A stretch of DNA of 64,000 nt from contig CP053688.1 in the NCBI GenBank assembly GCA_013200995.1, positions 2,976,001-3,040,000 on the forward strand, read 5' to 3'. Shown here one piece after another: positions 51,497 to 61,487 of this stretch. The notes under the pieces were generated by a model. The model searched no databases. It was not told where the DNA came from and worked only from the letters and a program-made list of their open reading frames with translations. The position numbers and the translations under genes are program-made. Source of the DNA: Arthrobacter citreus. GTDB lineage: Bacteria; Bacillota; Bacilli; Bacillales; Bacillaceae_G. How positions within the stretch are numbered: position 1 is the first letter of the stretch; each line of letters starts with the position of its first letter.

Positions 51497-52306
51497 TCAA
51501 GGCTTTTTACCAATTACAATTGTAGCGTCGAATTCTCTATTATATAGAGAATTCGCTACTAATCCACATTGTGTAAAAAATTCTACAGTTTGAGGAGCTT
51601 GCATCTTGCTTGTCTCTACTAATAGATGGCCACCTGAAGCTAACCATAAAGGGGCATCTTCTGCTACTCTTTTATGAATATCATTACCATCAATACCGCC
51701 ATCAAGTGCCACTTTTGGTTCATATAGCCGTGCTTCCAGAGGAAGAGATTTTATTGCCCCAGTTGGAACATATGGCGCGTTTGCTACTATAATATCAACA
51801 TTTCCAAGTAAGCGAGCAGGCAATGAATTATAAAGGTCACCTTCAAATACAAAACCACCTTGTTTAGAAACATTGCGTTTAGCACATTGTACTGCATTAT
51901 GATCAATATCGACTGCGTACAATTCAACCATCTCCACAGCATTGGAAATCGCTACACCTACTGCGCCAGTACCACAACAAAGATCGATCACTTTGACACC
52001 AGGTATCGAAAATTCAACAGCCTTTTGAACAAGGAATTCTGTCCGGCGGCGCGGAACAAATACAGCTGGGGCTACTTCGATTTTTATGCCGTAAAACTCT
52101 GCCCAACCTAGTATGAGTTCTAAAGGGGAACCAGTTGCTCGAAGGTTTACCATATATATAAGTTCTTCTAATGTTTGAGCTTTTGAAATTAGTAATTCAG
52201 TCTCTTCTTCTGCATACACACATCCAGCGTTCCGAAGTTTCTCTATAATTTTATTTTCTATTTGCCCACTACCATAAATTTGATTTAGCTTTACTATAAT
52301 TACCAC
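51497..52306 (-). CDS. PrmC-like putative protein N5-glutamine methyltransferase
   Basis: A 269-residue SAM-dependent methyltransferase with a PrmC-like helical N-terminus (PLELILGWAEFYG, then VFVPRRRTEFLV). Motif I is VIDLCCGTGAVGVAI, and the active-site motif reads NAPYVPTGAI, where PrmC has NPPY. The changed second residue and the low overall match suggest a paralogue rather than the housekeeping release-factor enzyme. The substrate is uncertain. The GTG start at 52306 has no clean ribosome binding site, so the start is tentative. Confidence 0.75.
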   Translation of the reverse strand: MVIIVKLNQIYGSGQIENKIIEKLRNAGCVYAEEETELLISKAQTLEELIYMVNLRATGSPLELILGWAEFYGIKIEVAPAVFVPRRRTEFLVQKAVEFSIPGVKVIDLCCGTGAVGVAISNAVEMVELYAVDIDHNAVQCAKRNVSKQGGFVFEGDLYNSLPARLLGNVDIIVANAPYVPTGAIKSLPLEARLYEPKVALDGGIDGNDIHKRVAEDAPLWLASGGHLLVETSKMQAPQTVEFFTQCGLVANSLYNREFDATIVIGKKP

Positions 52307-52452
52307 CCAATCTTTATAATGTTTATTATTGGGTGTTCGTTAAAAAATGGAGTATACCTTCTTTTGCTAGTAGTAAAATTTTATTACAAAAAAAGAATAG
52401 CCTCTAGTGAGATATTCTAGTTTTTTGGGCTTTTTATTTATTGTTACGTACA

Positions 52453-52926
52453 TTAAGACATATTTGCCAGGTATTCTTCAAGACGTTCCATTGTCTGTTC
52501 AGCACCTGGAACGGCATATGTTTTCACTTTATCGAATATAGTAGATTCTTCTTCAAAAAGCGATCTATAAGTCAGTTTCGTCTTATCATCAAACTCCTCA
52601 AAGATTGCTGTCGCAACAAAATGGGGAAAAACATCGTGTTTGAATACGATTCTCTCGAGTTGAACGACCTCGACAATAAGGTTAGTATTAGGAAAATCAA
52701 CTCCATCTGGCCCATGCATAATAAACTCCCATATACCACCGGGCTTCATTTCAAACTTTTGAAAAGTTGATGTAAACCCATTAGGACCCCACCATTTTGA
52801 CAAGTGCTCCTCTTTCATCCATGCATCAAACACAAGTTCACGTGGAGCATCAAAAATTCGGGTAATCACAATCTCATTATCACCTACTTGAGTTGTGATT
52901 TTACTTGCTGCGTTATTTTGGTCCAT
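52453..52926 (-). CDS. SRPBCC / AHSA1 domain protein
   Basis: A 157-residue START-like protein with the AHSA1 pattern: ITRIFDAPRELVFDAWMKEEHLSKWWGP near the start, PGGIWEFIMHGPDG in the middle, and a long C-terminal helix GAEQTMERLEEYLANM. The fold makes a hydrophobic ligand pocket, and the bacterial function is generally unknown. The second ATG (52926) is six bases after GGAGGG, whereas the first (52932) touches that site. It stands between the methyltransferase and isochorismatase genes. Confidence 0.85.
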   Translation of the reverse strand: MDQNNAASKITTQVGDNEIVITRIFDAPRELVFDAWMKEEHLSKWWGPNGFTSTFQKFEMKPGGIWEFIMHGPDGVDFPNTNLIVEVVQLERIVFKHDVFPHFVATAIFEEFDDKTKLTYRSLFEEESTIFDKVKTYAVPGAEQTMERLEEYLANMS

Positions 52927-52991
52927 GACCATCCCTCCATTTATTCTATAAAACTAAGTTTATCCGCATGTTGTATAGAGTTATTCAACTT

Positions 52992-53510
52992 TTAGCTAGA
53001 TACTTCATCCTCTATGAACTTTAAAAATCTCTGATTCCATATATTTTCATAAAAATCTATCGTCTCTTTTGCAGACATAAACTGATTATTTAATGTAGAC
53101 GTTGCTCTATGTACCATCATGTTTTCGTAGCCTAATCCGTGAGCAAATTTCATTGTAGCGTCCATACAGTATTCCGTTTGTGCTCCGCAAAATTCTATAC
53201 TACGTATATCTAATTGATCTAAAAGTTTATTTAAGTTCGTTTTGTAAAAAGAATTTGCATGTATTTTCTGAATAAAAAAATCTTGTTCTTGAACATCAAG
53301 ATTAGCATGTATAGCCCAAAGTTTTTCTCCTGGTATTAATTCTTCATCACAATGTTGAACAAAAACAATTGGTTTATTCAATTTTCTATATAAGGAAATT
53401 CTTTTATTTACTTTAAAAAGTAAATTTTCTAATTCAAATAAGTTCTCTCCGCTGTTACATACTCCGTTTTGCAAATCGATCACAATTAAAACATCTGCAC
53501 ATGTATTCAT
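52992..53510 (-). CDS. Isochorismatase-family cysteine hydrolase
   Basis: A 172-residue hydrolase with the family triad: Asp12 in LIVIDLQNG, Lys in FIQKIHANSF (near 88) and Cys in CGAQTEYCMDATMK (near 120). Members hydrolyse nicotinamide, isochorismate or other amide and ester substrates. The substrate here is unknown. The ATG at 53510 is preferred, being preceded by GAGGTG at good spacing; a GTG at 53519 overlaps that site. Confidence 0.87.
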   Translation of the reverse strand: MNTCADVLIVIDLQNGVCNSGENLFELENLLFKVNKRISLYRKLNKPIVFVQHCDEELIPGEKLWAIHANLDVQEQDFFIQKIHANSFYKTNLNKLLDQLDIRSIEFCGAQTEYCMDATMKFAHGLGYENMMVHRATSTLNNQFMSAKETIDFYENIWNQRFLKFIEDEVSS

Positions 53511-53582
53511 TACTTTCACCTCAATTAAATTAGTATTTTATTTATCATTTTATCATTTAAAGGGGTAGTATTCGTTTTTATT

Positions 53583-53777
53583 TTAATCATAAGGTTTGAG
53601 TGTATTGTTCCAAATTAAAACGTATAAGTTTAATCTCCACTCTATTTGCTTATCTCTGTCATCTATACCTCCATAAAGGTAACGTAGATAACATGATGAT
53701 TGAGTTGCTTTATTTTCCCGATAAAATTCGACAAGCTTCTCTCGATTTTTTTTAAAGTTTTCATTGTACTTATATTT
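53583..53777 (-). pseudogene. Start-less coding remnant of unknown family
   Basis: A 64-codon minus-strand frame has no usable start codon and ends in TAA. It has protein-like composition (REKLVEFYRENKATQSSCYL, GGIDDRDKQIEWRLN, VLIWNNTLKPYD). It may be the tail of a lost gene. The remaining gap up to 53876 holds only the terminator of the protease gene. Confidence 0.35.
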
Positions 53778-53821
53778 TTAAATCTTTCTTTTTGGTGATA
53801 TGTCATTTCTATATCTTGAAC

Positions 53822-53848
53822 AAAAAAGACTCCGGTTTTATACCGGAG
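53822..53848 (-). terminator. Terminator of the S8 protease gene
   Basis: A stem CTCCGGT/ACCGGAG (53830-53836 with 53842-53848) is followed on the minus strand by T6, just past the protease stop. Confidence 0.8.
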
Positions 53849-53876
53849 CCCTTAACTCTATAAATTTATGATTCTA

Positions 53877-56800
53877 TTACTTAATTCCTAATGCACTCTT
53901 TACAGTTTCTAAAGTTTGTCCTTTAAATTTCGTTTGAGGTGTTGGTGCATAGTTAATTGTTGGGTTTTGCATTAAGTAGTTATTCTCTAAATATGCCATA
54001 TCTTTTTCATCAACTACACCGTCAAAGTTAATATCTGCTTCACGTTTATTTGTTCCCCAGTATGTTTGTAAGTAAAGTGCATCCTTTACATCGATGACAT
54101 CATCTTTATTTACATCCCCTGCGTAAGTTGGTTGTAATCCATATAGATAAAGGTTTTGATGAGTTACTTTTCCATCTTCATGGAATCCAATCGTAAAGTT
54201 TTTGTGGACTGTAAAATGTCCAGGGATATTGACTTGAAGCTCGTACGTATCATCCGTAAATGGTAAATTTGGTACTTGGAATGTATTAGTAGAATCATTT
54301 AACCCCTGGTACACAGTACCGTTTGAACTTGTTGCTGTTATTTTTATACCCAATTTAGAATAATCAAGCGAAGTTCCATTTATTGGTTGACCATTTGGAG
54401 CCAAGAATGCTTCTGCAGCTTTCGGGCCACGAAGTAAAGAATAAGTCGGGTCCATGTATGCTACGACTGGGTTGCCAGCCTGAACTGCAGTTGTCGAGTT
54501 ATTGCTATCAGTTACTGTCACGCTACTTAATCCTGCTAACCCTTCGTAAATGGCAGGAGCTGCAGTATACGTATTACTCATTTTAAATGCTGCATCCGCA
54601 AGTTTTAAATCACCTGATAATGGAGCTACTCCATCTTTTGTTTTGATTGTAACTGTAGTTGTATAATTACTTGCTCCTGGAGCAACCGGATTATCTGTCA
54701 CAGTCATGTCCACTTTATCAGCTACACTTGGATCAAGTGAAATATTCATTGATGCAACATTTGCATAATGAGTAAATTTATAAACAACTTGTTTGACATC
54801 TTTTGCTTTGTTTAACATGAATGTAGCATGAGTTGTTTCACCCATTTTTGCCGAACGATCTTGAGGTTGTATATATCCATATGTTACATCATCACGAGTA
54901 ACAAATATATCTCTACCGCCTACATAAGTTTTATTCGTTGCCGCATCAACTGCATAGAAATTAAGTTCCATTGATCTTGTTGCAACTGTTGGAATTGTTA
55001 CAGAGAATGTACCGTCAGGATTTACTGGTACTGCAATATCTCTTCCACCTAAATAATCTTTATAATAAACTTTTGTACTTCCTTGATTAAAGTTCATGCC
55101 TAGCTTTTGCATTTCTTCTGTTTCTTTATCGTAAACTGAACCAGTGAATGTGACACTAGATTCACCATTTTTATATTTAACAATATCTGGAGCATTTACT
55201 GTTAGTTTAGGAGCTGTGTTATCAAAATAAATTGGTGCTTCTTGTGAAAATGTTTTGCCTGCATCATTCGTACCAATTATTTTAATTTTGTAGTATCCTG
55301 GTTTTGCCATATCTGAAGTGTACTCGAATGGTTGGTCGTCGTTTCCTGTCGGCTTGTAATATTGGCCATTAAATACATTATTTACTGTGTATTTAATATT
55401 TTCATCCATTCCGAGACCGTCCATTGATCCGATATACCCTATTTCTTTACCTGTATTGCCATCTTCAAGAATCGCGTCAAATGTACGCATATGTGATTTT
55501 AGACTCATCATCGCATTTGTATACACTAATTGGCCTGGAATCGCATAGTCAAATACTTGCGTAATTGCTTGTGGTGTAAACGATATTGGATTGATTCCTT
55601 CTTCCACTGTTTTAATTGCGAAAGGTAATTGGTATGTTTCAGCTGGATTATCATGGTTTGTATACGTTACAAATCCTTCGTAAATACCTAATTTAGCAGA
55701 TTTTGGTACAGTAATCACTACGGTTGATTTCTTTTTCGAATTTGCACCAACTTTAATGGATTTATCCGTCACAATTTGCACACCATTGTCGTCAGCATTT
55801 AATGATCCTCTTCGATCAGCTTGGTACGTTACTTTTACATCATATGTTTTTGCTTGATTACTATTGTTGTAGATATTGACTGAACGTTGGTCACTTATAT
55901 TTTGTCCAGCTGGTGCAAACACACCAAATGCAAGCGCACCTGTTAAATCTTTAACTGTTTTAAGATTTCCTTTTTTATCTACTGCACCCTTCGTTTCGTC
56001 CACTACTTCGATTCTCGTTTGTGAATGAATAGCTTCATAAGGATCTACTTGTCCAGCACCAGTTTCAAATACACTATAATCACCATTTAATGGATCAGCT
56101 GTATTCATTAATGTTTGTTTCACTTGTGCTGGTGTTAAATTTGGATTTGCTTGTAATAATAAAGCTGCAACTCCAGCTACGTTAGGTGTAGCCATCGATG
56201 TACCAGATAAATTATCGTACGCATACTGATAATTTCCAATTTGATCTGCACCATGCATATAGGATGGAACTGTTGAGAATACTGCAACACCTGGTGCAGT
56301 TACTTCAGGTTTAATATCATATGTGATACGAGCTGGTCCACGAGAACTGAATGACGCCAATGTACTTCCTGGATTCGTTATTTGTCCCATTTCATCAAAT
56401 GAGAAAGTTGGCGCACCTGTCCCAAGTTTAGCGATCAGGTCATTACCTTGCTCATATGACATAGAGAAGGTCGGAATCATTCCATAGCCCGCACCTAAGT
56501 ATGCTGGAATAAACCCTTCACCAGCTATATTGTCAGCCATAAGAACTGCTGCTGCACCATGTTTTTGGGCAATTGTGATTTTATCAATCAGCGCATTTAA
56601 ACCTCGTTTTACGAGTACGATTTTACCATTCACATCGATATTTTTATAATCCGTATCTGCACCGTAATTCGGTACTAAAACGATTGGTAAATTTTTACCT
56701 TTTAAACTATCTACATTGTCGTTTAAACCTTTACCTAATAATTTTAAATCAGCACTTACATCAGACGTTCCGTGTAATGTGCCTTTTGATGTAGCAATGA

Positions 56801-58061
56801 CTGTTTTTGTATCATTCGCACCAACTGTAATTGGTAACGCCGCAGCTCCAGGTGCACCTACCGTATACATGCCATTCCCAGCATTACCAGCCGCTACAAC
56901 TGCCGTTACACCGGAAAGGACCGCGTTGTTTAATGCAAGACTTTCAACATTTTCTGGATCATTTATGCTAGCCCCAAGTGATAAATTGATGACATCCATA
57001 CCATCAGATATTGCCTTATCAATTCCACCTAAAACATTTTCTGTTGTACCTGAACCAAATTTTCCTAATACACGGTATACATACAAATCAGCATCAGGTG
57101 CTACACCCGTTACAGCATAGTCCGTATTATTTTTACCGCGACCAGCGATGATTCCTGATACATGTGTTCCATGTTCTGTGTAGTACGCTTCACCAGTAAG
57201 TGGATCTTTTTCCCCTAATCCCGATTTTTTCCAATCATCATAAGTTGTTTCCATTGGATCCGCATCATTGTCAACAAAATCCCAACCCTTTACAGAACTA
57301 GGACTGATTGTCTTTGGATCAACACCAGGTTGTGCACGATAGCCTTTATAAGCATCCGTTAAATCCGGGTGATTATAATCAATACCTGTATCAATGACTC
57401 CTACTTTAACGCCTTTTCCAGTAAATCCTTCTGCGTGTAATTTACTAACACCAGGAAATACTTCCGTTTCCGTTTTCGTTGTCGTACCTTGTGCACTTTC
57501 AGTTGCTTTTTCTGGCTCAATTTGAATCACATTATTTGGCCAAACAGCTTTAACAGTCTTAGATTTTAACAATGACTTAACTTTATTCGCTGGCAAGTCC
57601 ATCGCAACACCGTTTAAGGTATTTTTGTATGTTCTGTTAATTTTATAAAGATTCTTATTTTCTTTTAAATCATCTTTAAAAATGGTTTGTAAATCAGTTT
57701 TAAATGTATCTTGAGCATCGTCTGCCTTTTGTTTTGCATCATCTAGAGATAAACTGTTACCTTCTGCAGCCTCTTCTAAAACGGCAACTTTTGCTGGCTG
57801 TTCTTTAAACTCGACGATTACTGATAGATTTTTAGAACTCTGTAAGTCTACTGAAGAAGGTAACTGTAATCCTTCTTGACTAGTAACATCTAATTTTTTT
57901 AAAGCTTGACGCTGCTCAGGCGTAAGCTTTGCAAGCACTTCTTCAATTGAAGATTGTGTTGCAGCCTTTACAATCGACTGATGATGAGTTACTGGAAATG
58001 CATTGAATAATACACCAGTACTTAATGTCAAAACTGCTGTACTTTTGATTAAACGCTTCAT
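53877..58061 (-). CDS. Secreted S8 subtilisin-like protease with C-terminal dockerin-type repeat
   Basis: A 1394-residue secreted protease, much longer than B. subtilis Vpr (806). It has a signal peptide ending near VKA (residue 35) and an I9-type propeptide to about 180. The S8 catalytic domain has Asp in VGVIDTGIDYNHPDL, His in EHGTHVSGIIAG, an oxyanion Asn in VAAGNAGNG, a PA-domain insert, and Ser in GTSMATPNVAGVAALL. Several beta-sandwich domains follow. Near the end lies a dockerin-like pair of calcium loops (DVNKDDVIDVKDAL and DINFDGVVDEKDMAYL), then a tail KGQTLETVKSALG. The ATG at 58061 follows GGGGGA. A paralogous end occurs at 62647. Confidence 0.9.
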   Translation of the reverse strand: MKRLIKSTAVLTLSTGVLFNAFPVTHHQSIVKAATQSSIEEVLAKLTPEQRQALKKLDVTSQEGLQLPSSVDLQSSKNLSVIVEFKEQPAKVAVLEEAAEGNSLSLDDAKQKADDAQDTFKTDLQTIFKDDLKENKNLYKINRTYKNTLNGVAMDLPANKVKSLLKSKTVKAVWPNNVIQIEPEKATESAQGTTTKTETEVFPGVSKLHAEGFTGKGVKVGVIDTGIDYNHPDLTDAYKGYRAQPGVDPKTISPSSVKGWDFVDNDADPMETTYDDWKKSGLGEKDPLTGEAYYTEHGTHVSGIIAGRGKNNTDYAVTGVAPDADLYVYRVLGKFGSGTTENVLGGIDKAISDGMDVINLSLGASINDPENVESLALNNAVLSGVTAVVAAGNAGNGMYTVGAPGAAALPITVGANDTKTVIATSKGTLHGTSDVSADLKLLGKGLNDNVDSLKGKNLPIVLVPNYGADTDYKNIDVNGKIVLVKRGLNALIDKITIAQKHGAAAVLMADNIAGEGFIPAYLGAGYGMIPTFSMSYEQGNDLIAKLGTGAPTFSFDEMGQITNPGSTLASFSSRGPARITYDIKPEVTAPGVAVFSTVPSYMHGADQIGNYQYAYDNLSGTSMATPNVAGVAALLLQANPNLTPAQVKQTLMNTADPLNGDYSVFETGAGQVDPYEAIHSQTRIEVVDETKGAVDKKGNLKTVKDLTGALAFGVFAPAGQNISDQRSVNIYNNSNQAKTYDVKVTYQADRRGSLNADDNGVQIVTDKSIKVGANSKKKSTVVITVPKSAKLGIYEGFVTYTNHDNPAETYQLPFAIKTVEEGINPISFTPQAITQVFDYAIPGQLVYTNAMMSLKSHMRTFDAILEDGNTGKEIGYIGSMDGLGMDENIKYTVNNVFNGQYYKPTGNDDQPFEYTSDMAKPGYYKIKIIGTNDAGKTFSQEAPIYFDNTAPKLTVNAPDIVKYKNGESSVTFTGSVYDKETEEMQKLGMNFNQGSTKVYYKDYLGGRDIAVPVNPDGTFSVTIPTVATRSMELNFYAVDAATNKTYVGGRDIFVTRDDVTYGYIQPQDRSAKMGETTHATFMLNKAKDVKQVVYKFTHYANVASMNISLDPSVADKVDMTVTDNPVAPGASNYTTTVTIKTKDGVAPLSGDLKLADAAFKMSNTYTAAPAIYEGLAGLSSVTVTDSNNSTTAVQAGNPVVAYMDPTYSLLRGPKAAEAFLAPNGQPINGTSLDYSKLGIKITATSSNGTVYQGLNDSTNTFQVPNLPFTDDTYELQVNIPGHFTVHKNFTIGFHEDGKVTHQNLYLYGLQPTYAGDVNKDDVIDVKDALYLQTYWGTNKREADINFDGVVDEKDMAYLENNYLMQNPTINYAPTPQTKFKGQTLETVKSALGIK

Positions 58062-58330
58062 CCTTTTGTCTCCCCCATTTAAAAATTTCTCTTTCAAAAT
58101 TGATTATACGGAGAGTTTACAGTTTCGACATTTTGACAAAAGTTATCAATTTCATCATTTTTATCGATAAATTCCGACAATTCCCAACATTAAAACAATT
58201 ATTTTCGACTAAATTTTAATCTAAATCTATTTTTTTCTAATGAATTTCGACAAAATCAAATCTCTAAATTTAGAAATTAATAGCTAATTTTATGTAATTC
58301 TCAGCAATATTTTCATTAATATACAAATAA

Positions 58331-58364
58331 AAAGGCTCTGGTTTAATGCATACTCAGAGCCTTT
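58331..58364 (-). terminator. Terminator of the XRE/TPR regulator gene
   Basis: A perfect 10-bp stem (58331-58340 with 58355-58364) is followed on the minus strand by a T run. The rest of 58062-58330 holds the protease promoter region but no gene. Confidence 0.75.
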
Positions 58365-58375
58365 CTAATAATTAT

Positions 58376-59614
58376 TCAACTTAAAATACGAATATATTTT
58401 TCTTCTAATTCATTACTTAAAAAATCACGATAATGCCAGATTGCTATTAGACATTTTTGAAATCTCTCGTGAATTTCAGAGTTTTTCACCTTTAATGCCA
58501 CGTTTAAAATTTCATCTAAGCCTTCGTTTATTTGATTTGTTTCACATTTTAACACACCAAGCGCATAGCAGTAATCTAAATAAAGATGTTGTTTTAATAA
58601 ATTAGTAGAATTGCTCATGTCGACGATTTGGTCATGGTGATTTTCAATAAAGTTTTCAGCATCTTTTAAACGCCCTAATTTGACATAACTTTCTAGAATT
58701 CTTGGTATTCCAACATAAAAATCATCACGGCTACGCAACCAATTAAAATATGAATCAACAACTTGAACATCACCAAAATCAATCTGCGCTACATATCGAT
58801 TTCCTGCAGCAAGATCTGCATAATAGTCATTAATTTCTTCATATCGATCAATTAAGTTTAAAACCTCATCTAAATTGTTACCTAGTCTAGTTAAAGCAAA
58901 TGCTTGGTACATTAATGCACGGCCTAAATGGTCTTTTATTTTCGCAATTTTTTCTAATCGCTTAGCATAATGTAAAACCTCATCCCATTGTTTTAACATA
59001 TAGTAAGTAGCCGTAATCCATAAGATCGTTAATTCTTGAAATTTTGGTGGCATATATGAAATATATTCTAAAACACGAACTAAAACTAAACTCCCTTCGT
59101 TTGTTAAACGCGTCATATAAAACTTTCGAAAATAACTAATTGCAACTTCCTCTGTCGCTGTATTAGGCATATGTTCAATAATTAGTTCGTATAAAGGTAA
59201 TGCTTCTTTTTCTTTCCCTTCTAAAAACAGTTGTTCAGCAGTAAAGAATAAATTTTGAAAATATTTAGTTCGAATTGCCTTTGACTTTTCCTCAATCATA
59301 ACTGATAAAATATAAGATAATTCCGATTTAAAACCATTTTTCGCACACTCATAAACAAAAGCATCACTTCTTCTTTTATCTAAAAGATTTCGTTCATTAA
59401 AGCATAGCTTTACATACCCCTTATAAAAGGATCCTTTAGGTAGATCGAAAGCTTCTGTTATGGCATCCAAATAATGTAAAGAAAGTGCTTTTTTGTTATT
59501 AAAAATTCTACTCATGTCACTGTAATGAATATCAGCATTAAATGCTAACTCTTTAAGATTCCATTTTTTTTTCTTCATCAACTTGGTAAATTCATAAAGT
59601 AGAAAATCATTCAT
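58376..59614 (-). CDS. XRE-type HTH regulator with TPR repeats (RRNPP-like)
   Basis: A 412-residue protein with an N-terminal helix-turn-helix (LMKKKKWNLKELAFNADIHYSDMSRIFNNKKALSLHYLDAI) and about nine helical pairs of TPR type (for example AEQLFLEGKEKEALPLYELII, and RALMYQAFALTRLGNNLDEVLNLI). This layout is that of peptide-sensing RRNPP regulators such as NprR, PlcR and AimR. No secreted-peptide gene follows it; a terminator does. The ATG at 59614 follows GGTGGGG. The protease gene downstream on the same strand is a possible target by position. Confidence 0.82.
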   Translation of the reverse strand: MNDFLLYEFTKLMKKKKWNLKELAFNADIHYSDMSRIFNNKKALSLHYLDAITEAFDLPKGSFYKGYVKLCFNERNLLDKRRSDAFVYECAKNGFKSELSYILSVMIEEKSKAIRTKYFQNLFFTAEQLFLEGKEKEALPLYELIIEHMPNTATEEVAISYFRKFYMTRLTNEGSLVLVRVLEYISYMPPKFQELTILWITATYYMLKQWDEVLHYAKRLEKIAKIKDHLGRALMYQAFALTRLGNNLDEVLNLIDRYEEINDYYADLAAGNRYVAQIDFGDVQVVDSYFNWLRSRDDFYVGIPRILESYVKLGRLKDAENFIENHHDQIVDMSNSTNLLKQHLYLDYCYALGVLKCETNQINEGLDEILNVALKVKNSEIHERFQKCLIAIWHYRDFLSNELEEKYIRILS

Positions 59615-60333
59615 GTTGCACCCCACCCACCTAATATTAATAATTTTTAATCTCTAAATATAAAAAGCAAAAATGCCATAAACCATTTTACAAATGGTTT
59701 ACAGCATCAAAATTATTGTTTATTGGAATTAAATATGTTGAAATGCAAAGATGCTGTTTAAACCTGCGAGTATAAAATTTTGTGATTAATCCCATTTTCC
59801 ATGTAGCTGCAACAACGACAAATATAACTTGTCCGGTGCTAGAGAGGATTGCATTCTGAATTCAACATCCACATAACCTGTCCATACTCATATTAAGTGA
59901 ATCGCAACAAGTTAATATTTCCCAATAGTAATAAATAACAATAATGAGGAAAAAATGAATAAAAAAATTATTATAGAATACAAAACCAAATGCACTTCCA
60001 ACTTAATCTAGTTAAAAAAGCAACAATTTTAATATTTTTGTTTTTTTCTAAAATTTCAGAAAAGGAACCACTTAAACTACCCAAATATTATATTATCTAT
60101 ATTGTAGTTATTTGAATTTGTCCTGTAAAACGCATAATAGTTTACAACGTATTAAGTATTTCTTAATCATGTAATTTCCAGTAATTATATTTGCATAATA
60201 ATTGGTAAAACTATTCACAAACATAAAAATAGTAAATTTTACCATTATCATATTACTTATTAATAATTTAAAATGTTTAGAAACATATATATAAATAATT
60301 TATTTACGTTTGATGGGGGAGAAGTAATTAGCA
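59615..60333. other. Long AT-rich intergenic region
   Basis: The region holds a hairpin at 59674-59706 (TGC, then TAAACCATTT facing AAATGGTTTA, then GCA) that could be an operator or leader structure of the regulator gene. At 59955-60011 an 18-codon plus-strand frame has a GAGGA ribosome binding site and begins MNKKIIIEYKTKC. It is too short to call. I see nothing else. Confidence 0.5.
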
Positions 60334-61224
60334 ATGAATATTGAACAATTAAAATATATCGTTGAAATATCGAAGGAAGAATCGATCACTAAGGCGGCTA
60401 AAAATTTACATATTTCTGCTTCAGCCGTTAGTCAAGCTCTTAGAGAGTTTGAAAAGAGAATAAATTTGAAGTTATTTATCCGTTTAAAAATGAAGACAGT
60501 TCCTACTGAAGCTGGCAAAGAAATCATTAATCAAGCTAAGAAAATATTAAATGAATTTGAAATATTAGAGGAAAAGATTGCAATTCAAAATGATACAAAT
60601 CAAACTCAATTAAAAATTGCAACCCCTCCTGGATTAGTTTATTTAGTAAACGAATCGATTATTAATTTCAAAAAAGATTTCCCAAAGATTGATGTTCAGG
60701 TTTATGAATATGCTCCAGACCAAGTCCTAAATAATATACCAGTTGGTCAACCAGATATTGCATTCATATTTTCAGATGAAAGTAAACTAAAAGAAAATAA
60801 AGATGTACAATATGAACTTTTGACAATGACTAAATATTGCGCACTTGTTGGAAAAAAGTCTCCTTTGTATAATTTAGACGAAGTTACACCTGAAGATTTA
60901 CTCCATGAAAATTTTGTCCTGTATAACACTCCTTCACTTGTAGAGCACAGTCGTCAAATCGTAAAAAATATGAATATACATTTTATTTCAAATAATACAG
61001 AAAGTATACGAGAGGCAGTAAAAAATGGTTTAGGGATTAGTTTTGTCCGAGATATTACAATCAAAAATCATCCGGATACTTTTTCTGGTCAACTTAAGTC
61101 AATTCCTTTAAAATTCTCACCATATATTAGTGATGAACTCTGGACTGTTTATCTTAAAAGTAAACCTCTTACTAAAATTTCTAAAATCTTTATTAATTAT
61201 ATTCAAGCTAGTATAGAGAACTAA
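60334..61224 (+). CDS. LysR family transcriptional regulator
   Basis: A 296-residue protein of normal LysR length. The N-terminal helix-turn-helix reads YIVEISKEESITKAAKNLHISASAVSQALREFEKR. An effector domain follows with IATPPGLVYLVNESI and the second-half strand NGLGISFVRDI. GGGGGAGAAG precedes the ATG. No divergent target operon is adjacent. The effector-domain fragment at 31183 resembles this protein's C-terminal half, so both may belong to one paralogue set. Confidence 0.88.
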   Translation: MNIEQLKYIVEISKEESITKAAKNLHISASAVSQALREFEKRINLKLFIRLKMKTVPTEAGKEIINQAKKILNEFEILEEKIAIQNDTNQTQLKIATPPGLVYLVNESIINFKKDFPKIDVQVYEYAPDQVLNNIPVGQPDIAFIFSDESKLKENKDVQYELLTMTKYCALVGKKSPLYNLDEVTPEDLLHENFVLYNTPSLVEHSRQIVKNMNIHFISNNTESIREAVKNGLGISFVRDITIKNHPDTFSGQLKSIPLKFSPYISDELWTVYLKSKPLTKISKIFINYIQASIEN

Positions 61225-61242
61225 CATCAAAATTATATCCAA

Positions 61243-61272
61243 AAAGACCAAATCTTTAGTGATTTGGTCTTT
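61243..61272 (+). terminator. Terminator of the LysR gene
   Basis: A perfect 12-bp stem (AAAGACCAAATC with GATTTGGTCTTT) 19 bases past the stop. The stretch 61273-61487 holds a further hairpin (GCAATGAAA/TTTCATTGC at about 61448-61471) and no gene. Confidence 0.75.
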
Positions 61273-61487
61273 GTAAATTATATTAGAATTCTATTATTAC
61301 TTCATTACAAGAGCACTTTTTATCCGTTTTCCTTTGTAATAATAGAATAGGATATCTAACGGTTTAGTATGTTTTGGACATCTATTTTTGCAAAAAAAAC
61401 CTTCTAATTGAAGATCTTTAAGAGTTTTATTGAATCAATATATGTAAGCAATGAAAAGTAGATTTCATTGCTCGGCATAGAAATAAT

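Noticed and set aside
59955..60011. An 18-codon frame with a GAGGA ribosome binding site, considered as a signalling peptide for the XRE/TPR regulator
   Set aside because: It has no signal sequence or typical pheromone end, is on the opposite strand and upstream of the regulator, and such short frames are expected by chance in AT-rich DNA.
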